From Malania oleifera (lineage: Eukaryota > Streptophyta > Magnoliopsida > Santalales > Ximeniaceae): a DNA stretch of 64,000 nt. Of the stretch, positions 10,849 to 23,048 are shown piece after piece. Within the stretch, counting starts at the first letter, position 1. Each line of letters starts with the position of its first letter. The notes beneath the pieces were generated by a model that did no database searches, was not told the origin of the DNA, and worked only from the letters and a program-made list of their open reading frames with translations. The stretch spans positions 64,579,101-64,643,100 of the forward strand of contig NC_080428.1 in the NCBI RefSeq assembly GCF_029873635.1, given 5' to 3'. The position numbers and the translations under genes were made by a program.

Positions 10849-13800
10849 TCCCCCCTTAAACTTGACTCTCCTAACTTTGTCATTCCGAGCATTGTCTTCA
10901 GTCTTGCAAAAATATCATGCCTGAGTGGCTTTGTGAAAATGTCAGCAATCTGATCATACGTTCTGCAAGATATCAATTCCACTTCTTTATTTTTGACATG
11001 CTCCCTGATAAAATGATACCGAGTATCAATATGTTTGCTTCTTTCATGATAAACTGGATTTTTCGCAAGGGCAATCGCTGATCGATTGTCGATGTAGACT
11101 TCTGTGGGGTTATCTTGAAGAAATCCCAGATACTTCATTACATTCCTAATCCATATACCATGACAAACAGCTGAGCTGGCAGCAACATACTCAGCTTCAC
11201 ATGATGATAGCGTTACGATGGGTTGCTTCTTCGAAGACCATGTAAACAATGTATCTCCTATAAAAAATGTGAATCCCGTCGTACTTTTTCTTTCATCTAG
11301 ATCTCTTCCCCAATCGCTATCTGAATAGTCGATAAGTTTGTAATCACCTCTTGATGAATAAAACATACCATCGGTGATGGTACCTTTGACATATCGGAGT
11401 ATCCTTTTCGCTGCATTCAGGTGGGACTGGTCAAGAGTCTCCATGTACCTGCTGACAAGTCCAACTCCGTAGAGTATATCTGGTCTGGTGCACGTCAAAT
11501 ACCTCAAGCTTCCAACCAGACTCTTAAAATATGTGGGGTCAACATCTCCTTGCTCATTCTTTCTCAACTCCAATCCTGTTTCAACTGGAGTTGTCACTGG
11601 GTTGCATTTGTCCATCCCAAACTTCTTCAATACTTCTTTTGCATAGTGGCTCTGAGAGATGAAAATTCCTTTCTCGTTTTGCATGACTTCTATGCCAAGG
11701 AAGTGAGCCATCTGACCAATATCCGTCATTTCGAATTCTTTGACCATGCTCCTCTTGAAAGCGGTAAACATCTCTGGATTGTTGCCGGTGAAGATCAGAT
11801 CATCAACATATAGGCAGGCTATCAGCATGCTTCCATCTGTCTCCATCTTTATGTATAGCGCATGCTCGTAGGGACACTTCTCAAATCCATTCTTCTGGAA
11901 GTAGTCGTCAATCCTCATGTTCCACGCACGAGGTGCCTGCTTCAAGCCATAGAGTGCTTTCTTCAACTTGTACACTCTATCTTCTTTGCCCTTCTTTACA
12001 TATCCAGGTGGTTGATCGATATAAATCTCTTCTTCCAGAAAACCGTTCAGAAAAGCTGATTTCACGTCCAGCTGGTAAATCTTCCACCCATTTTGTGCTG
12101 AAAGTGAAATAAGTAATCTGATGGTTTCGAGTCTGGCAACCGGGGCAAAGATTTCTCCATAATCAATCCCTTCTTTTTGCTTGTAGCCTTTGGCGACAAG
12201 TCTTGCTTTATATCTCTGAACTTCTCCTTGAGCATTCTTTTTGGTCTTGTAGACCCATTTCACACCAATGGTTTTGCGGCCCTTCGGGAGATTTGTCAAC
12301 TCCCAAGTTTTGTTCTTCTCGATGGATTGAATCTCCTCATCCATTGCTTTTCTCCATTTGTCTTCTTCGTTAGCTTCCTCAAAGCTAACCGGGTCGCTGG
12401 TTAACAATAGACAGTAAAGAGTAACATACTCTTCAATTGGTTCTGTAGTTTCATATAGGTCGGCTAGATTTCGAGCTCCTCTAGGTCTCATGTCTGAGAT
12501 TTCACACTCTATTGGTGATGGAGCTTCATTCCTCTGTGGTGAACCATGTGGAGGTGTCTGCAGCTCAAGAATTTGTGGCTCGATAGCCACTTCTCTTGTC
12601 TGTGTAGGTTCTTCTACTTCAAGTTTCAATTCCGCATCTTTGGAACATTCAACCTGGTCCCATTTCCAGGATTCATTTTCTTCAAAGATGACATCCCGAC
12701 TGTGAAAGACTTTCTTGTTGATGGGATTGTAGAGTCGATATCCCATGGTGCTATCGCCATATCCTACAAGGATACACTTCTCTCCTTTATCATCCAGCTT
12801 TGTCCTTCTTGCTTCTGGGATCTTGGCGTAGGCTATGGAGCCAAACACCCTCAGATGACTCACACTGGGCTTGTGAGTACTCCAGGCTTCATATGGTGTC
12901 TTTATATCAAGACTCTTCGTCGGACACCTATTGAGCAGATAAACTGCGCATAACACTGCTTCTGCCCAAAAACTCTTGGGCACATTTTTATCCTTTAACA
13001 TGCTTCTAGCCATGTTAAGGATTGTGCGGTTCTTCCTTTCAGCTACACCATTCAACTGGGGAGTGTATGACGGTGTGAACTGTTTCTGAATCCCTTGTTG
13101 TCTAAGGAATTACAGGAAAGCTTCGTCTTTGTACTCTCCTCCTTGATCTGACCGGAGTGACTTGATGCGGAAGCCACTCTGTTTCTCCACAAGGGTTTTG
13201 AACTCTTTGAACTTATCAAACACCTCTGACTTCCTTTTCAAGAAGTAGACCCAGGTCTTCCTGCTGTAGTCGTCGATGAAGGTGAGGAAGTATCGATTCT
13301 GTCCATTTGAAAATGGTCTTAGTGGACCACACACATCTGTGTGTATTAGTTGATGCGGCATAGTTGATCTCTAGTCGGCTTGCTTTCCAAAGCTGTTTCT
13401 GTGTTGCTTGCTCAAAATACAGCTTTCACACATCACATTTGGATGATGGATATTGGGTAAGCCCTTCACCATCTTCTTGCTTCCCAATTGTTTCAAACTT
13501 TCAAAGTTTAGATGCCCATACCTTAGATGCCATAGCCAGTCTTTGTCTTTGATGATAGCGCTCAAACACCTTGGCGTATCATGTTGAATGGCAAGCGAAA
13601 ACATTCGATTCTTTGCCATTTGAACTCGAGTAACAAGCTTTCCTCGAGCATCTATTATCACCATCTGCTTATCACTGAGGCTAATTCGATAGCCTCTCTC
13701 CACGAGCTGTCCGAGACTAAGTATATTAGTCTTCATGGCTGGCACATAGTAGACGTTGGAGATGTAAGCATGATCTCCAAACTTCTGTTTGATCAAAACA

Positions 13801-14971
13801 TCTCCTCTCCCTTGGACTGGGATTTTAGAATTAGCGCCGAAAGATATCTCCCCCTGAACTTTCTCATAAAGTTCAAAGAATAGGTTCTTTCTACCAGTCA
13901 TATGGTTGCTGGCTCCAGAATCAAGGTACCAAACACTCTGGTCCTGAGGAGTTGAATTGTGTGCCATCAGCATCAACGACTCTCCATCTGCATGATCAGT
14001 TTCGGCAAGGTTGGCCTCCTCGCTAACCTTTTCTTGTTGTCGCCCCCAACATTCATTGCTATAGTGTCCATACTTGTGACAATTGTAGCATTGAATGTTT
14101 CTTTTGTCTACATTCGATCGATTATTGTATCCTCCTCTTCTTCCTTGTCCTTTGCCTTGTGGGACATAGCTTTGTTGATTTCGTCCTCCTCTAGTGGGAC
14201 CTCTTCTGCCTCTGCCACCTTCTCTGGAGTTAAAATTCCCAGAATTTCTTCCACGAGATCCTCGGTCTCGTCCTCTTCCTTGTTGTGACGTCCCCCCTTT
14301 GTCGTATCTATCTATAGTGAGGGACAACTTCGTTTGGAGAGCTTGCTCCAGTGCTTTATCATCACTTCTTCTATTGACTTTTTGCTCATGGGCTTGAAGT
14401 GAGCCCACAAGTTCTTCTACAGACATTGTTTCCAAGTCTTTTGTTTCCTCTAGGATCATAGCTATATAATCATATTTTGGATCTAAAGATCGCAAAATTT
14501 TCTCACAAATTCTCTCATCATTGAGAATCTCTCCATTTCTTCTCATTTGATTTGATACTACCATTACTCGTGTATAGTAGTCTGCAATGGATTCAGTAGA
14601 CTTCATTTTGAGAGATTCGAACTCACCTCGCAATGTCTGGAGACGAATCTTTTTTACTTTATCTGCACCTTTGTGTGTTCGATGGAGAGAGTCGCAGACT
14701 TCTTTGGATGTCTTCGCGGAGGCGATAATTTCGAACGTGGCCTCATCAAGGCCTTGGTAGATTATGGATTTTGCCTTGTAATCTTTCTTTCGATCGGCTC
14801 GCAAGGTCGTTCTTTGAGCTTCGGGCATAGCTGCTTCGACTTCTTTTGATGGGCTTTCTCTGTACCCATCTTCAACGATATCCATGACATCCTGAGAACC
14901 TAGAAGGGCTCTCATTTGAATCGACCAGTTGTCAATTTTGGAATGACCGATTGGATAGTACCATTAGCCAT
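10836..14971 (-). pseudogene. Copia-B gag-pol polyprotein with two stops and a start-proximal frameshift
   Basis: The reading frame from 14915 to 10836 is continuous except for a TAG at 13371-13373 and a TAA at 13110-13112. Domains in order: UBN2-type gag, an RG-rich stretch, a CCHC knuckle (CYNCHKYGHYSNEC), protease (WYLDSGASNHM), pre-integrase, and integrase with all three catalytic residues ([24 protein letters not shown]). RT follows ([11 protein letters not shown] region, YVDD box), then RNase H ([28 protein letters not shown]). The likely gag ATG is at 14969-14971, but a small deletion shortly after it shifts the frame. The element is therefore inactive as sequenced, although catalytic residues are kept. 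The 2 percent LTR divergence agrees with recent decay. Confidence 0.92.
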
Positions 14972-15625
14972 CGAATTAAATATATAAAAAAAAACAGAGA
15001 AATGGGGGCTGATTTTGGTAAATTTAATGCCACCAATAAATTCAAAAGATTGAAAAACCTTAGGAACCGGTTTTGGTTTGCAAAGAACCGGTCTAAAAAT
15101 CACCGAACCGGCTATAGGAAAATTCTGGTGAATTTTTGAACTAACCGGTTTAACTTAATGGCCACTTAACGGCGTTAATTTTTCCGTTACGCCACGTGGC
15201 GTTCTCTGCGCTTGCCGCGTGTCCGCTTCTGGAGGCGGGTCAAGTCTCGGGTACGGATTCGGGTTGCTGGTGGTGGATCCGGTTCGCGGGTCGATGGGCC
15301 GGGTTGCGGGTCGCTGTCCGGGTCGGATCTCGCCAATCGGGCGAGGAAGACGCGTGCGGGAGCGTGAGGCGCGTGTCGCCATCTGCCGGAGTCTTTGTCG
15401 GCGCGTGCAGTGCTTGGGAAGAACGCTGTCTTCGTGGGAGGCGCGTGGGAGAGCGTGTAGTGTCCTCCGGTGTCCGTTTGAGACGTAGTTTTCACCGTTG
15501 CAATTGTCTTGGATGGAATTTCAAAATGATAGGATCAATTTGAATTTTGAGCAACTTCAAAACTGGGAGAAAATCGGATTTCTCCTCTGTTCGCCTCTGT
15601 TTGGCGAATTCCGGCGTACCTAGAC
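14972..15625 (-). other. Copia-B leader with a GC-rich block
   Basis: This is the untranslated leader between PBS and gag. About 15180-15480 is strikingly GC-rich (many CGGGT and GGGTC runs) in an otherwise AT-rich neighbourhood. Long open frames on both strands here are explained by base composition; none shows a known domain. Confidence 0.6.
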
Positions 15626-15637
15626 GCTCTGATACCA
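15626..15637 (-). other. Primer-binding site of Copia-B
   Basis: The minus-strand sequence TGGTATCAGAGC exactly matches the 3' end complement of plant initiator tRNA-Met. It lies one base inside the 5' LTR. Confidence 0.92.
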
Positions 15638-15638
15638 C

Positions 15639-16011
15639 TGATGGGTGGAGAGGAACACTCAGTCACTGGCTGTGACTGAAACTCAGTGAGGATAAATTCC
15701 AAACAAGTATATTTCAATCTGAAACAATAATACAGAGGAATTCAAAAACAAAATCTCTCGCTCACTCACTGGCTTTCAACTCTCAACACACCACATTTAC
15801 AATGCACACATACTCACCTATTTATAGCAATTACAGAAACCAAATAATCAACAATGGTGGGAATTTAAACTTCAACGATTGTGGCTGGTTTGGTAAGGTT
15901 GGTGGCCAAATCTTGCTTAACTTCAATGGAGGTGGGCTGCCGGTTGATGAAGCTTCTACAGTCAAATTTTTGCTACCACCGTCCCACTGTTCTCAAGTTT
16001 AATCTTCAACA
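15639..16011 (-). repeat. 5' LTR of Copia-B
   Basis: Same length as the 3' LTR, with about seven substitutions and no indels. A minus-strand TATA box lies near 15817-15827. It is bounded by the GGAAA duplication at 16012-16016. Confidence 0.95.
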
Positions 16012-17749
16012 GGAAAATTAAAAAGGTAAAAATCAGCGAGGCTCGTTGACGAGACTTCTTTTCTTGTCGATGAAGTCTCTTGTGCAGCTCGGCGACGAGA
16101 TTCAGTAGCCGTCGACGACGAGATATCGAGGGATTTTGGGAAATCCTAAAATCTCAGGCTTGTCTACGAATCCTCCTTGACGATCACGAACTTCCTTCTG
16201 TGGCGTCAACTTGGTTATAAATATCTTTTGGCTTTACTTAAGAGTTAAGAAATCAAAATCCTCTCTCTCTCTCTCTCTCTAGGATTTCGGGTTGTCTATT
16301 ACCAAAATCAACAACTCGACATTGCTACCTGGGTCAGGAGGAGAATCTCTTCGAGGATAGCGAATCAGATCTTCATTCGGAGGTTTTTACCCAAAACTCG
16401 GGTAAGGGTCTGAATCTATTTTCGTTTTGGTAGATCTGTAGAGAATAGTATTGTAAGGAAGTATTGTTCTTCGTTGTCTAGGTTTTGGGAACTTGGTTCG
16501 TAGTTTTGGAGCCGTAGAGTTCAAGTTTTTAGTATTCGAGAAAAGGTAAGGGGATTCTCTTTATATCAGTAATTTTTGGAAATCAGAATCGATAAACATG
16601 TAGTTTACGATTGTATGTATGATTTGACTACTTATTTGCGAAAATCTATCGGGTGAAAACACGATATTTTTGGGTTATTGTTTTGAGAAAATTTGGGGGT
16701 TTTGGGTATCATATCTATTTTTGTTGGACAATTGTATGTTGTATAAAACGATGATATTGAGATGACCATACCTATATTTGTATTAAATTGTATTCTCAAA
16801 TTGAAAACGATATGATTTGTTGTATACTCAAGTAAGTGTGGAATGAACTGTTGTATGTAAAATGTTCTAGGTGTGTGAAAATAGTCATGACGGCTAATTA
16901 CCGTAAGCTGAGAAGTATAGAAACATGAGTTCCAAAATTTTTCCAGATTTTGTGAAATTTTGCCATGTCTCGGCTAATTACTGTGGGCAACGCCATGTCT
17001 CGGCTAAATACCGTGGGTGAGAGTGTCCAGCTCTATATATGAGGGTGTAAAATATCGCTTGTTTGTTTTGGTTGGTCACTGATGGGTGTGAGTGGACATC
17101 GTATTAGCAACGATATCTATGTGGGGCTTCGCCTGATTCCAGATTATCGGGTGCTCTATGTAATGCGGTCGATTTCGACTGAAGAGTGTGACGACACTAA
17201 TCGTATGTTTGGTATTGTATGTACTAAAACTGGATTGTGAAAATACTGGAATTGTATCGTGTTATGTTTTATGTTGAAATAACATTTGTATGTCACACAC
17301 TGATATAACCTATTTCTTCCTTACTGAGAGGTGTCTCGCCCAGATTATACAAATGTTTTTCAGGTCTTTTGAGTAGCCGTCACTAGCATCCTAGCTTAAC
17401 GGGAGCGTGGTGGTCGATTAGCTGCGTATAGTACTTGTGTAAGTATGAATTTTGTAACCAGGTTGTCATTGTTGGGTTTTATAAACACTTGGGGTACATA
17501 CTGTATTTTGGAGCGTAGACTCTAGTTATGTATAAACTCTGGTATGGTACGTTGTATGTACTAGAAAGAACATTTTCACTGCGTATGTGATGTGTATGTA
17601 TGTGTATATAAATGTGTATAGGGTATACGTGTACTGCACGAGGTCGGACCCTCATTCAGTATAATATCATGTATGTTTTAATTGACACAGAGACATATTA
17701 GGTTACTAAATTCACACTTGGGGCTCATCCATAGGTTCGGGGCTTGACA

Positions 17750-17969
17750 GCTTGGTATCAAAGCTAACCAGGTTGTCAGGTCTTGTAGACTTGGTTAGGC
17801 GTAGTTATGAGAACATAATAGAGTATAAGATGTAGGAAATGGGTAAAGTAGGTCGAGGGTTGTCTTGTAGCTAGACGTGGACTCATTGGTGGTGTTTTGT
17901 GTTTTTCCTAGAATAACGATTTCAATAAAATCACGGCAAACCATTGATGGTTTCGTGTCGATGTGGTAG
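17750..17969 (+). other. PBS and leader of the first chromovirus-type element
   Basis: PBS-like TGGTATCAAAGC at 17753-17764, then about 200 bp of leader resembling chromovirus leaders (GACTTGGTTAGGCGTAG near 17790). It is cut by the next LTR at 17970, so no gag remains. Confidence 0.55.
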
Positions 17970-20357
17970 TGTAACAACTCAGAAAATTTTAAATAATTTG
18001 AAATAATAAGGAAGATAGAAGGGAAGGAAGAATAAATTCGAAAAAAAGGTGGCAGCAAACATTCATCGATGAATAGACTAGTCTCGTTGACGAATGCTCT
18101 TCTTAGCTCATCAACGAATCGACGTGTGTTGTCGACAAGGAATTATTGAGAGGGGTTCTTCGTATGACTAAAACTTGTCGACGAATTGGTTGTCTCGCTG
18201 ACGAACTGTGTACTTAAATCATCGATGAATCGACGTGTCTTGTCGATGAATCTCTATGTATAAATAAGGGATTTCTTTCATTTCAACGCGAATTTCTTGC
18301 ATGTTCTCCTTCTCTCTCTAAGAACTTCGGCCATACCACCTTCTCTCTTCGATTCTGGACCAGATTTAGCTCAGTTCGATGATCAAAAGCTACCACGAGA
18401 CTCCTAGGAAGATTCTCTGCAATATATGCGAAGTAGGTCTTTGATTTGAGTAGTTTGGGAAACATCTCAAAACTAAGGTAAGTGAATTATTTTGGAATCT
18501 TTAGTAAATATTGTCATTTGGAGCCTAGAAAGTGTTATAAGGGAGTTTTGGCTAAGATTTGAGGAATTTGGAATTTCTGAATTACAGGGTCTTGTTTTGT
18601 TGATTTTGGGTCGAATTTCGAGGAGTAGGTAAGGAAAATATTTTATAATGGCTTTTTGATAATTTTAAACGACTAGTTTCGAGTACAAATTTATATATAT
18701 ACAACTATAATTTTCTAAACCTTACTAGTATTGAAAACATTGTTTTTAGATAGATAAATTATATTGGAAAAAACCGTGTGGTTGAAATCATTTTGATAAA
18801 TAAATGATTATGAATAATATGGAATGAGGAATTGTTGAGAATGTGAATATTGATTGATTGTGAAATTCTGGTTGATTGAATATGCTGATGTTGGGTATGT
18901 TGTGCTGAAATCTTGGGTAATCTTGGGTATGTTGTATGGTTGATTTCTGTTGATTCGGTTGTGTGGTTCATGTAAATTACGATATAGCATTGGCAGTCGT
19001 ATGAGGAGGTCGTTGTATCGTACGTGGTATAATCATCATATAACGTTGATAGTAGTATGAGGAGGTCATTATATGGACGATTATATTGGGAGGTAAAACT
19101 TGGTAGTGGTATGAGGAAGTTGTTTACCTATTTACTATGAACGGAGTGTTGTCTTGTATCCTGTGTGATTTGATGAGTCCTGTGTGGACAATTCTTCTAT
19201 GATTTGATTAGTCCTGTGTGGACTAGTCCTGTGTGGACATTTATGCTATGATTTGATTAGTCCTGTGTGGACATTTCTGGTGTGAATTGATTAGTCCTGT
19301 GTGGAAATTTCTGCTGTGATTTGATTAGTCCTCTATGGACATTTTTCCACAGTGATTTGATTAGTCCTCTGTGGACATTTCTATTGTGATTTAATTAGTC
19401 CTGTGTGGATCAGTCCTACTTGGACATTTATGCTATGATTTGATTAGTCTTGTGTGGACATTTAGGTTGTGATTTGTTAGGGTCCTGTGTGGACGATTAC
19501 ATGATATGTGGACGTAAACCCTGTGTGGGTAAAAATTGGAAACTGTGTGAATATTTTGTGTGGAATGATTATGATAAGGGTATAAGTGTGACTTTAATTA
19601 ATTAAGTATTTATAGTAAAGTAGATTATTCCACCCGAGGGCTTGTTGAGAAAGGCGAGTACTCTGGTAAGTAATGGTGGGTACCAAAGTAAAGGGAAGCC
19701 ACTTGTTTGGGCGGGTGATCTTCCCTATTCTCGGTGACTTTACCTGAATACATAACCTAAGGGCTTACTGAAAAAGGTGAGTGCCCTAGTGTTAGCACTA
19801 GAGTAAAGGGAAACTACTTGTATGGACGGATACATTTCTCTATTCTTGGGAATTACCAATAAAAATATTGATAATTGTGGAATGTGATTGGTTGGTAAAG
19901 TCGTTGACTTTGTGTGATTATAGGCACGATATTTTGGGTTACCTGCGGATCATGGTTGCACTTTGGATAAATATTTTAATTGTATATTAAACACTTCAAC
20001 CACACACTATTGTAAACTATTTCTTTCTTACTAAGAGGCATCTCACCCCGTCATATGTTAAATCTTTTTAGGTCATTCGGGTGATTGAGCTTAGATAGCT
20101 TCAGGGTAGGGTAGTTTTATGAGTGGGACTTAAATGGTTATGTTTTAATTTTTATGTGTTATTATATTTCTTTCATGTTTTGTAACATAGAGAACGTGGA
20201 TATGTAAAATGAGTTTGGTGATGTATGATTATAGAACTCTTGTACAATATATATTCGAGATATTATATTATTATTATTCCGCTACGTTAATGGTATCAGA
20301 GACGCGTCTCATTCTCATAACACCCCGGGCCTCACATAGCAGGTCCGGGGCGTTACA
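17970..20357 (+). repeat. Second chromovirus-type LTR
   Basis: It starts TGTAACAACTC at 17970 and ends GGGGCGTTACA at 20357 (about 2.4 kb). A TATA box lies at 18259-18266 with several TCGACGA-type repeats just upstream (18060-18250). Imperfect tandem copies of a 30-40-bp motif, GATTAGTCCTGTGTGGAC, fill 19165-19500, and a roughly 110-bp duplicated block fills 19630-19860. A PBS-like TGGTATCAGAG occurs at 20291, before the apparent LTR end, so the 3' boundary is uncertain. Confidence 0.6.
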
Positions 20358-20469
20358 GGTAGGACAGACCTGGACTCGTGAGAGTTGTAGCTAACATGAT
20401 TAGCTTTCAATGATTGTGTTAACTGTGTATGATATATGAATTCTAACTAATTCCTTTCTTACTTTCAGA

Positions 20470-20685
20470 ATGGAACCCAAGGATAACAATTTGGATAGTG
20501 GTTCCTAGGAATTACGAGTGACGAGTCTCCTTCAGTGCCTCAGGGTTTGATGAGGTAGGTCATATGAGAGATCGGGTGAAGTGTTAGGAGACGTGAGCAT
20601 TCTCCTACTGCTACGGGTTGTACCATAGAGAGGTTCACCCGCATGCACCCTCCAATGTTTACGGGACGACCCGATCTGATAATAT
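20470..20685 (+). pseudogene. Chromovirus-type gag fragment
   Basis: After a leader ending in a pyrimidine/AG stretch, a short frame opens with ATG at 20470 (MEPKDNNLDSGS), then hits a stop. Near 20630-20680 a second frame reads RFTRMHPPMFTGRPD, resembling the start of the gag capsid region in Tekay/Del elements. It is truncated at about 20685, where minus-strand Copia sequence begins. It is too short to be functional. Confidence 0.55.
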
Positions 20686-20689
20686 CAGA

Positions 20690-21040
20690 CAACTGGGATT
20701 TTCAGTTGTAGCAATCTTTTGAAGAAGTATCTTGCCTCCATCAATAATAACCTGCAAAAAATGAAACCGAACGTCGATGTGCTTCGTTTGCGCATGGTAG
20801 ACTTGCTTCTTTGCCATATGAATAGTACACTAGCTATCATAGAACACAACATTGTGCTTTTGAACAACTCCCAAGTTCACAAGTAAATCCTGTAACCAAG
20901 TAGCTTTCTTAACAATCTCTGAAGCTGCCATGTACTCTGCTTCTATTGTAGACAAGGCAATGGTAGACTGTAAGGTAGACCTCTAACTCACTAGACCATT
21001 AGCAAATATTAAAATATGTCCAATAGTTGCTCAACATTTA
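20690..21040 (-). pseudogene. Copia-C RNase H, C-terminal part
   Basis: Minus-strand frames show GLVS, a stop, STLQSTIALSTIEAEYMAAS, KKATWLQDLL and HAQTKHIDVRFHF, the conserved blocks of Copia RNase H (SxxEAEYxA with the catalytic Glu; KHIDxxxHF). Stops interrupt the frame. The upstream part of the domain (DFSGDLDK) continues at 23049-23100 beyond the inserted LTR, which shows the domain was intact before insertion. Confidence 0.82.
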
Positions 21041-23048
21041 TGTAGTGACCCGAAGCATAATATTATTTTAATAATAAAAAGAGAGGAAAATAGAAACAGG
21101 AACAGAAGGAGGCAGTAGACTTTGTCGACGAATGCGGACGTTGCATTTTGGAGATAATAATAATAATAATAATAATAATTTCAAGGAATTGTTAGGACTC
21201 GTCGATGAATACAAGGGTTCGTCGATGAGTGCATAAGGAAATTCGTCGACGAATATAGGGTTTTGTCGACGAAGGTCTTCAGGACCTTGTTGACAAAGGC
21301 AAGATTTCGTCGATGAGAAACTACCGAGCGAAGGATGGGTTGCTCTAAATTTCGTTGACGAATACAGGATTTCGTTGACGAATTTAATGAAGGACTTGTT
21401 GACCAGGTGATGTGTCTCGTCGATGAATATGGCCTACAAATATTAGAAAATCGGGATTTTTATCATTTTCAACGCCTCTTTCTCTCTCCTCTCTTTTTCT
21501 CTCTACGTCCCTCTCTCACTTCTCTTTTCGATTCTGGCCCCATTAGTTGCTAGATCGATGATCCGAAGTCACCACGATGCTATTGGCGAAGTTCTCTGCA
21601 AGTCTACCGGAGCAGATCATTGGTGAAACGAAGTTGGATTTTATCCCAAATTCAGGGTAAAGCCTTTTAGTCCATTTTTGACCTTATGACAGTTACAGGA
21701 AATGATGTAGGCGAAGAAATATTGATATTCTGTTCTGTCAAATGTTATTTTCAGGGTGTTATGTAGGAGGCCCTACGGGGATTAGGCCAGTATACCGTAG
21801 GGGCTTTCTGGTCGTCAAGTAAGGGAAATATACTATGTTAGGTATTTTTAAAATATTGTACAGTTTATTAAATTATGAATATTATGTATTAAAGTAAGGT
21901 GTGGCTTGAGAATATGAGTATAGTACGGAAATATGTTTTACGAATTTCAGTATCATGATTTAATGAATTTCAGTACCATGATTATACGAATTATAGTACC
22001 ATGATTATACGAATTTCAATATTATGAATATACAATTCTCAGTACTATGACATATGGATTACAGTTACAGTTTATTCAGTATCATGGTAATTACGGTTAT
22101 TTCAGAATCATGGTAAATCATATAGCTGTATATAGAAATATATTATATAGTATCAGACCCTGTTGGACTATGCAGTTACAGAGCACGGTACCGTTGTTAC
22201 AGATATTATGTTATGTTATGAGTCCAACCACCTATTTAGATAATACGTGGTAGTAGGTCGATCACCTGGACCCTTAACGTGGATAGGCTTCCCATCAGAT
22301 ATAGGTTGAGGTGGGTAGATCAGACCGATGGAGTATAGTGATTTACCCTGGTCGGCCAGCCAGTGTAGATCCCGCCTACAAGCCGCACAACCCTGTCATG
22401 AGGGGTTAAATCATGACACATAGTTATCCACAGGGAAAGTTTTCAGTTACTATTATGCATGTACAGATTTATAGAAAAAGGGAACATACTTATGTATACT
22501 ATAAGTATTTTGAATAGTAACCTACAATACTGTTATGTTAAGCAACATGGAAAAAGGTAGTGTATTTTATTACTTATACTGTACTTACGTATCCAGTTAT
22601 ATATGATTATATGAAAACAGATTTTCATAATACTGTAGCTCATTTGTCACACACTAATAATAGCATATTTCATCTTACTGAACGTTGGCTCATCCCAGTG
22701 TTGAATCATTTTTCAGGTGATATAGGTAGGCGAGCAGACCAGGCTCACAGATAGAGGGGCTTCAGTAGTGCCCTGTCAGCGAAGTGAGTATTGTGGAGGA
22801 TTTTCGTATATTCTAGTATAATTGAGGGTATTTTGGGAAACAAATATATGTGTATATTTTGAGGAAACATGTTAGTACTCTGGTATTGGTGTTATATATT
22901 TTTTTTCATATGGTTATGTCTATGTGATTTCTGCTTCTCGTTGCTTAGGTTAATGATTGGGTTTACCTACAGTTTGGTATCAAAGCATGTAGAATATCAT
23001 AGTATAAAAAATAAAAATAAAAATATGGAAATTAAGTAGGTCGTTACA
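21041..23048 (+). mobile_element. Solo LTR, chromovirus-type, inside Copia-C RNase H
   Basis: It starts TGTAGTGACC (21041) and ends GGTCGTTACA (23048), with inverted ends matching at 8 of 10 positions. The flanks are attta and gttta, a target duplication with one mismatch. Removing it reunites the RNase H reading. It has multiple TCGTCGACGAA-type repeats at 21120-21430 and no coding sequence. A PBS-like TGGTATCAAAGC occurs near 22976, about 70 bases before its end. Orientation is from the position of the U3-like repeats. Confidence 0.75.

Larger units (their letters stand above)
10476..16011 (-). mobile_element. Copia-B: young, nearly intact Ty1/copia element
   Basis: Two 373-bp LTRs (10476-10848 and 15639-16011) differ at about seven positions (around 2 percent). 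They are flanked by a perfect 5-bp duplication GGAAA (10471-10475 and 16012-16016). A minus-strand PBS (15626-15637) and a polypurine tract just inside 10849-10860 are in place. The interior holds a single-frame gag-pol with two stop codons and a small deletion at its start. It inserted into the chromovirus-type LTR 10421-17749 and is the youngest datable insertion inside Copia-A. Confidence 0.95.
10421..17749 (+). mobile_element. Chromovirus-type LTR (Tekay/Del-like), interrupted by Copia-B
   Basis: The LTR starts TGTAAGAACCCG at 10421 and ends TTGACA at 17749. It is followed after 3 bases by a PBS-like TGGTATCAAAGC (17753-17764). The young Copia-B element (10476-16011 plus its GGAAA duplication) interrupts it 55 bases in; without that the LTR is about 1.8 kb. 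Features typical of these LTRs are present: GACGA-type repeats upstream of a TATA box (TATAAATA near 16216) and repeated CGGCTAATTACCGT blocks at 16890-17015. The assignment to Tekay/Del is by resemblance only. Confidence 0.68.

Noticed and set aside
15187-15543. Long frames on both strands of the GC-rich Copia-B leader
   Set aside because: High GC lowers stop frequency; no motif was recognised and the region is an untranslated leader.
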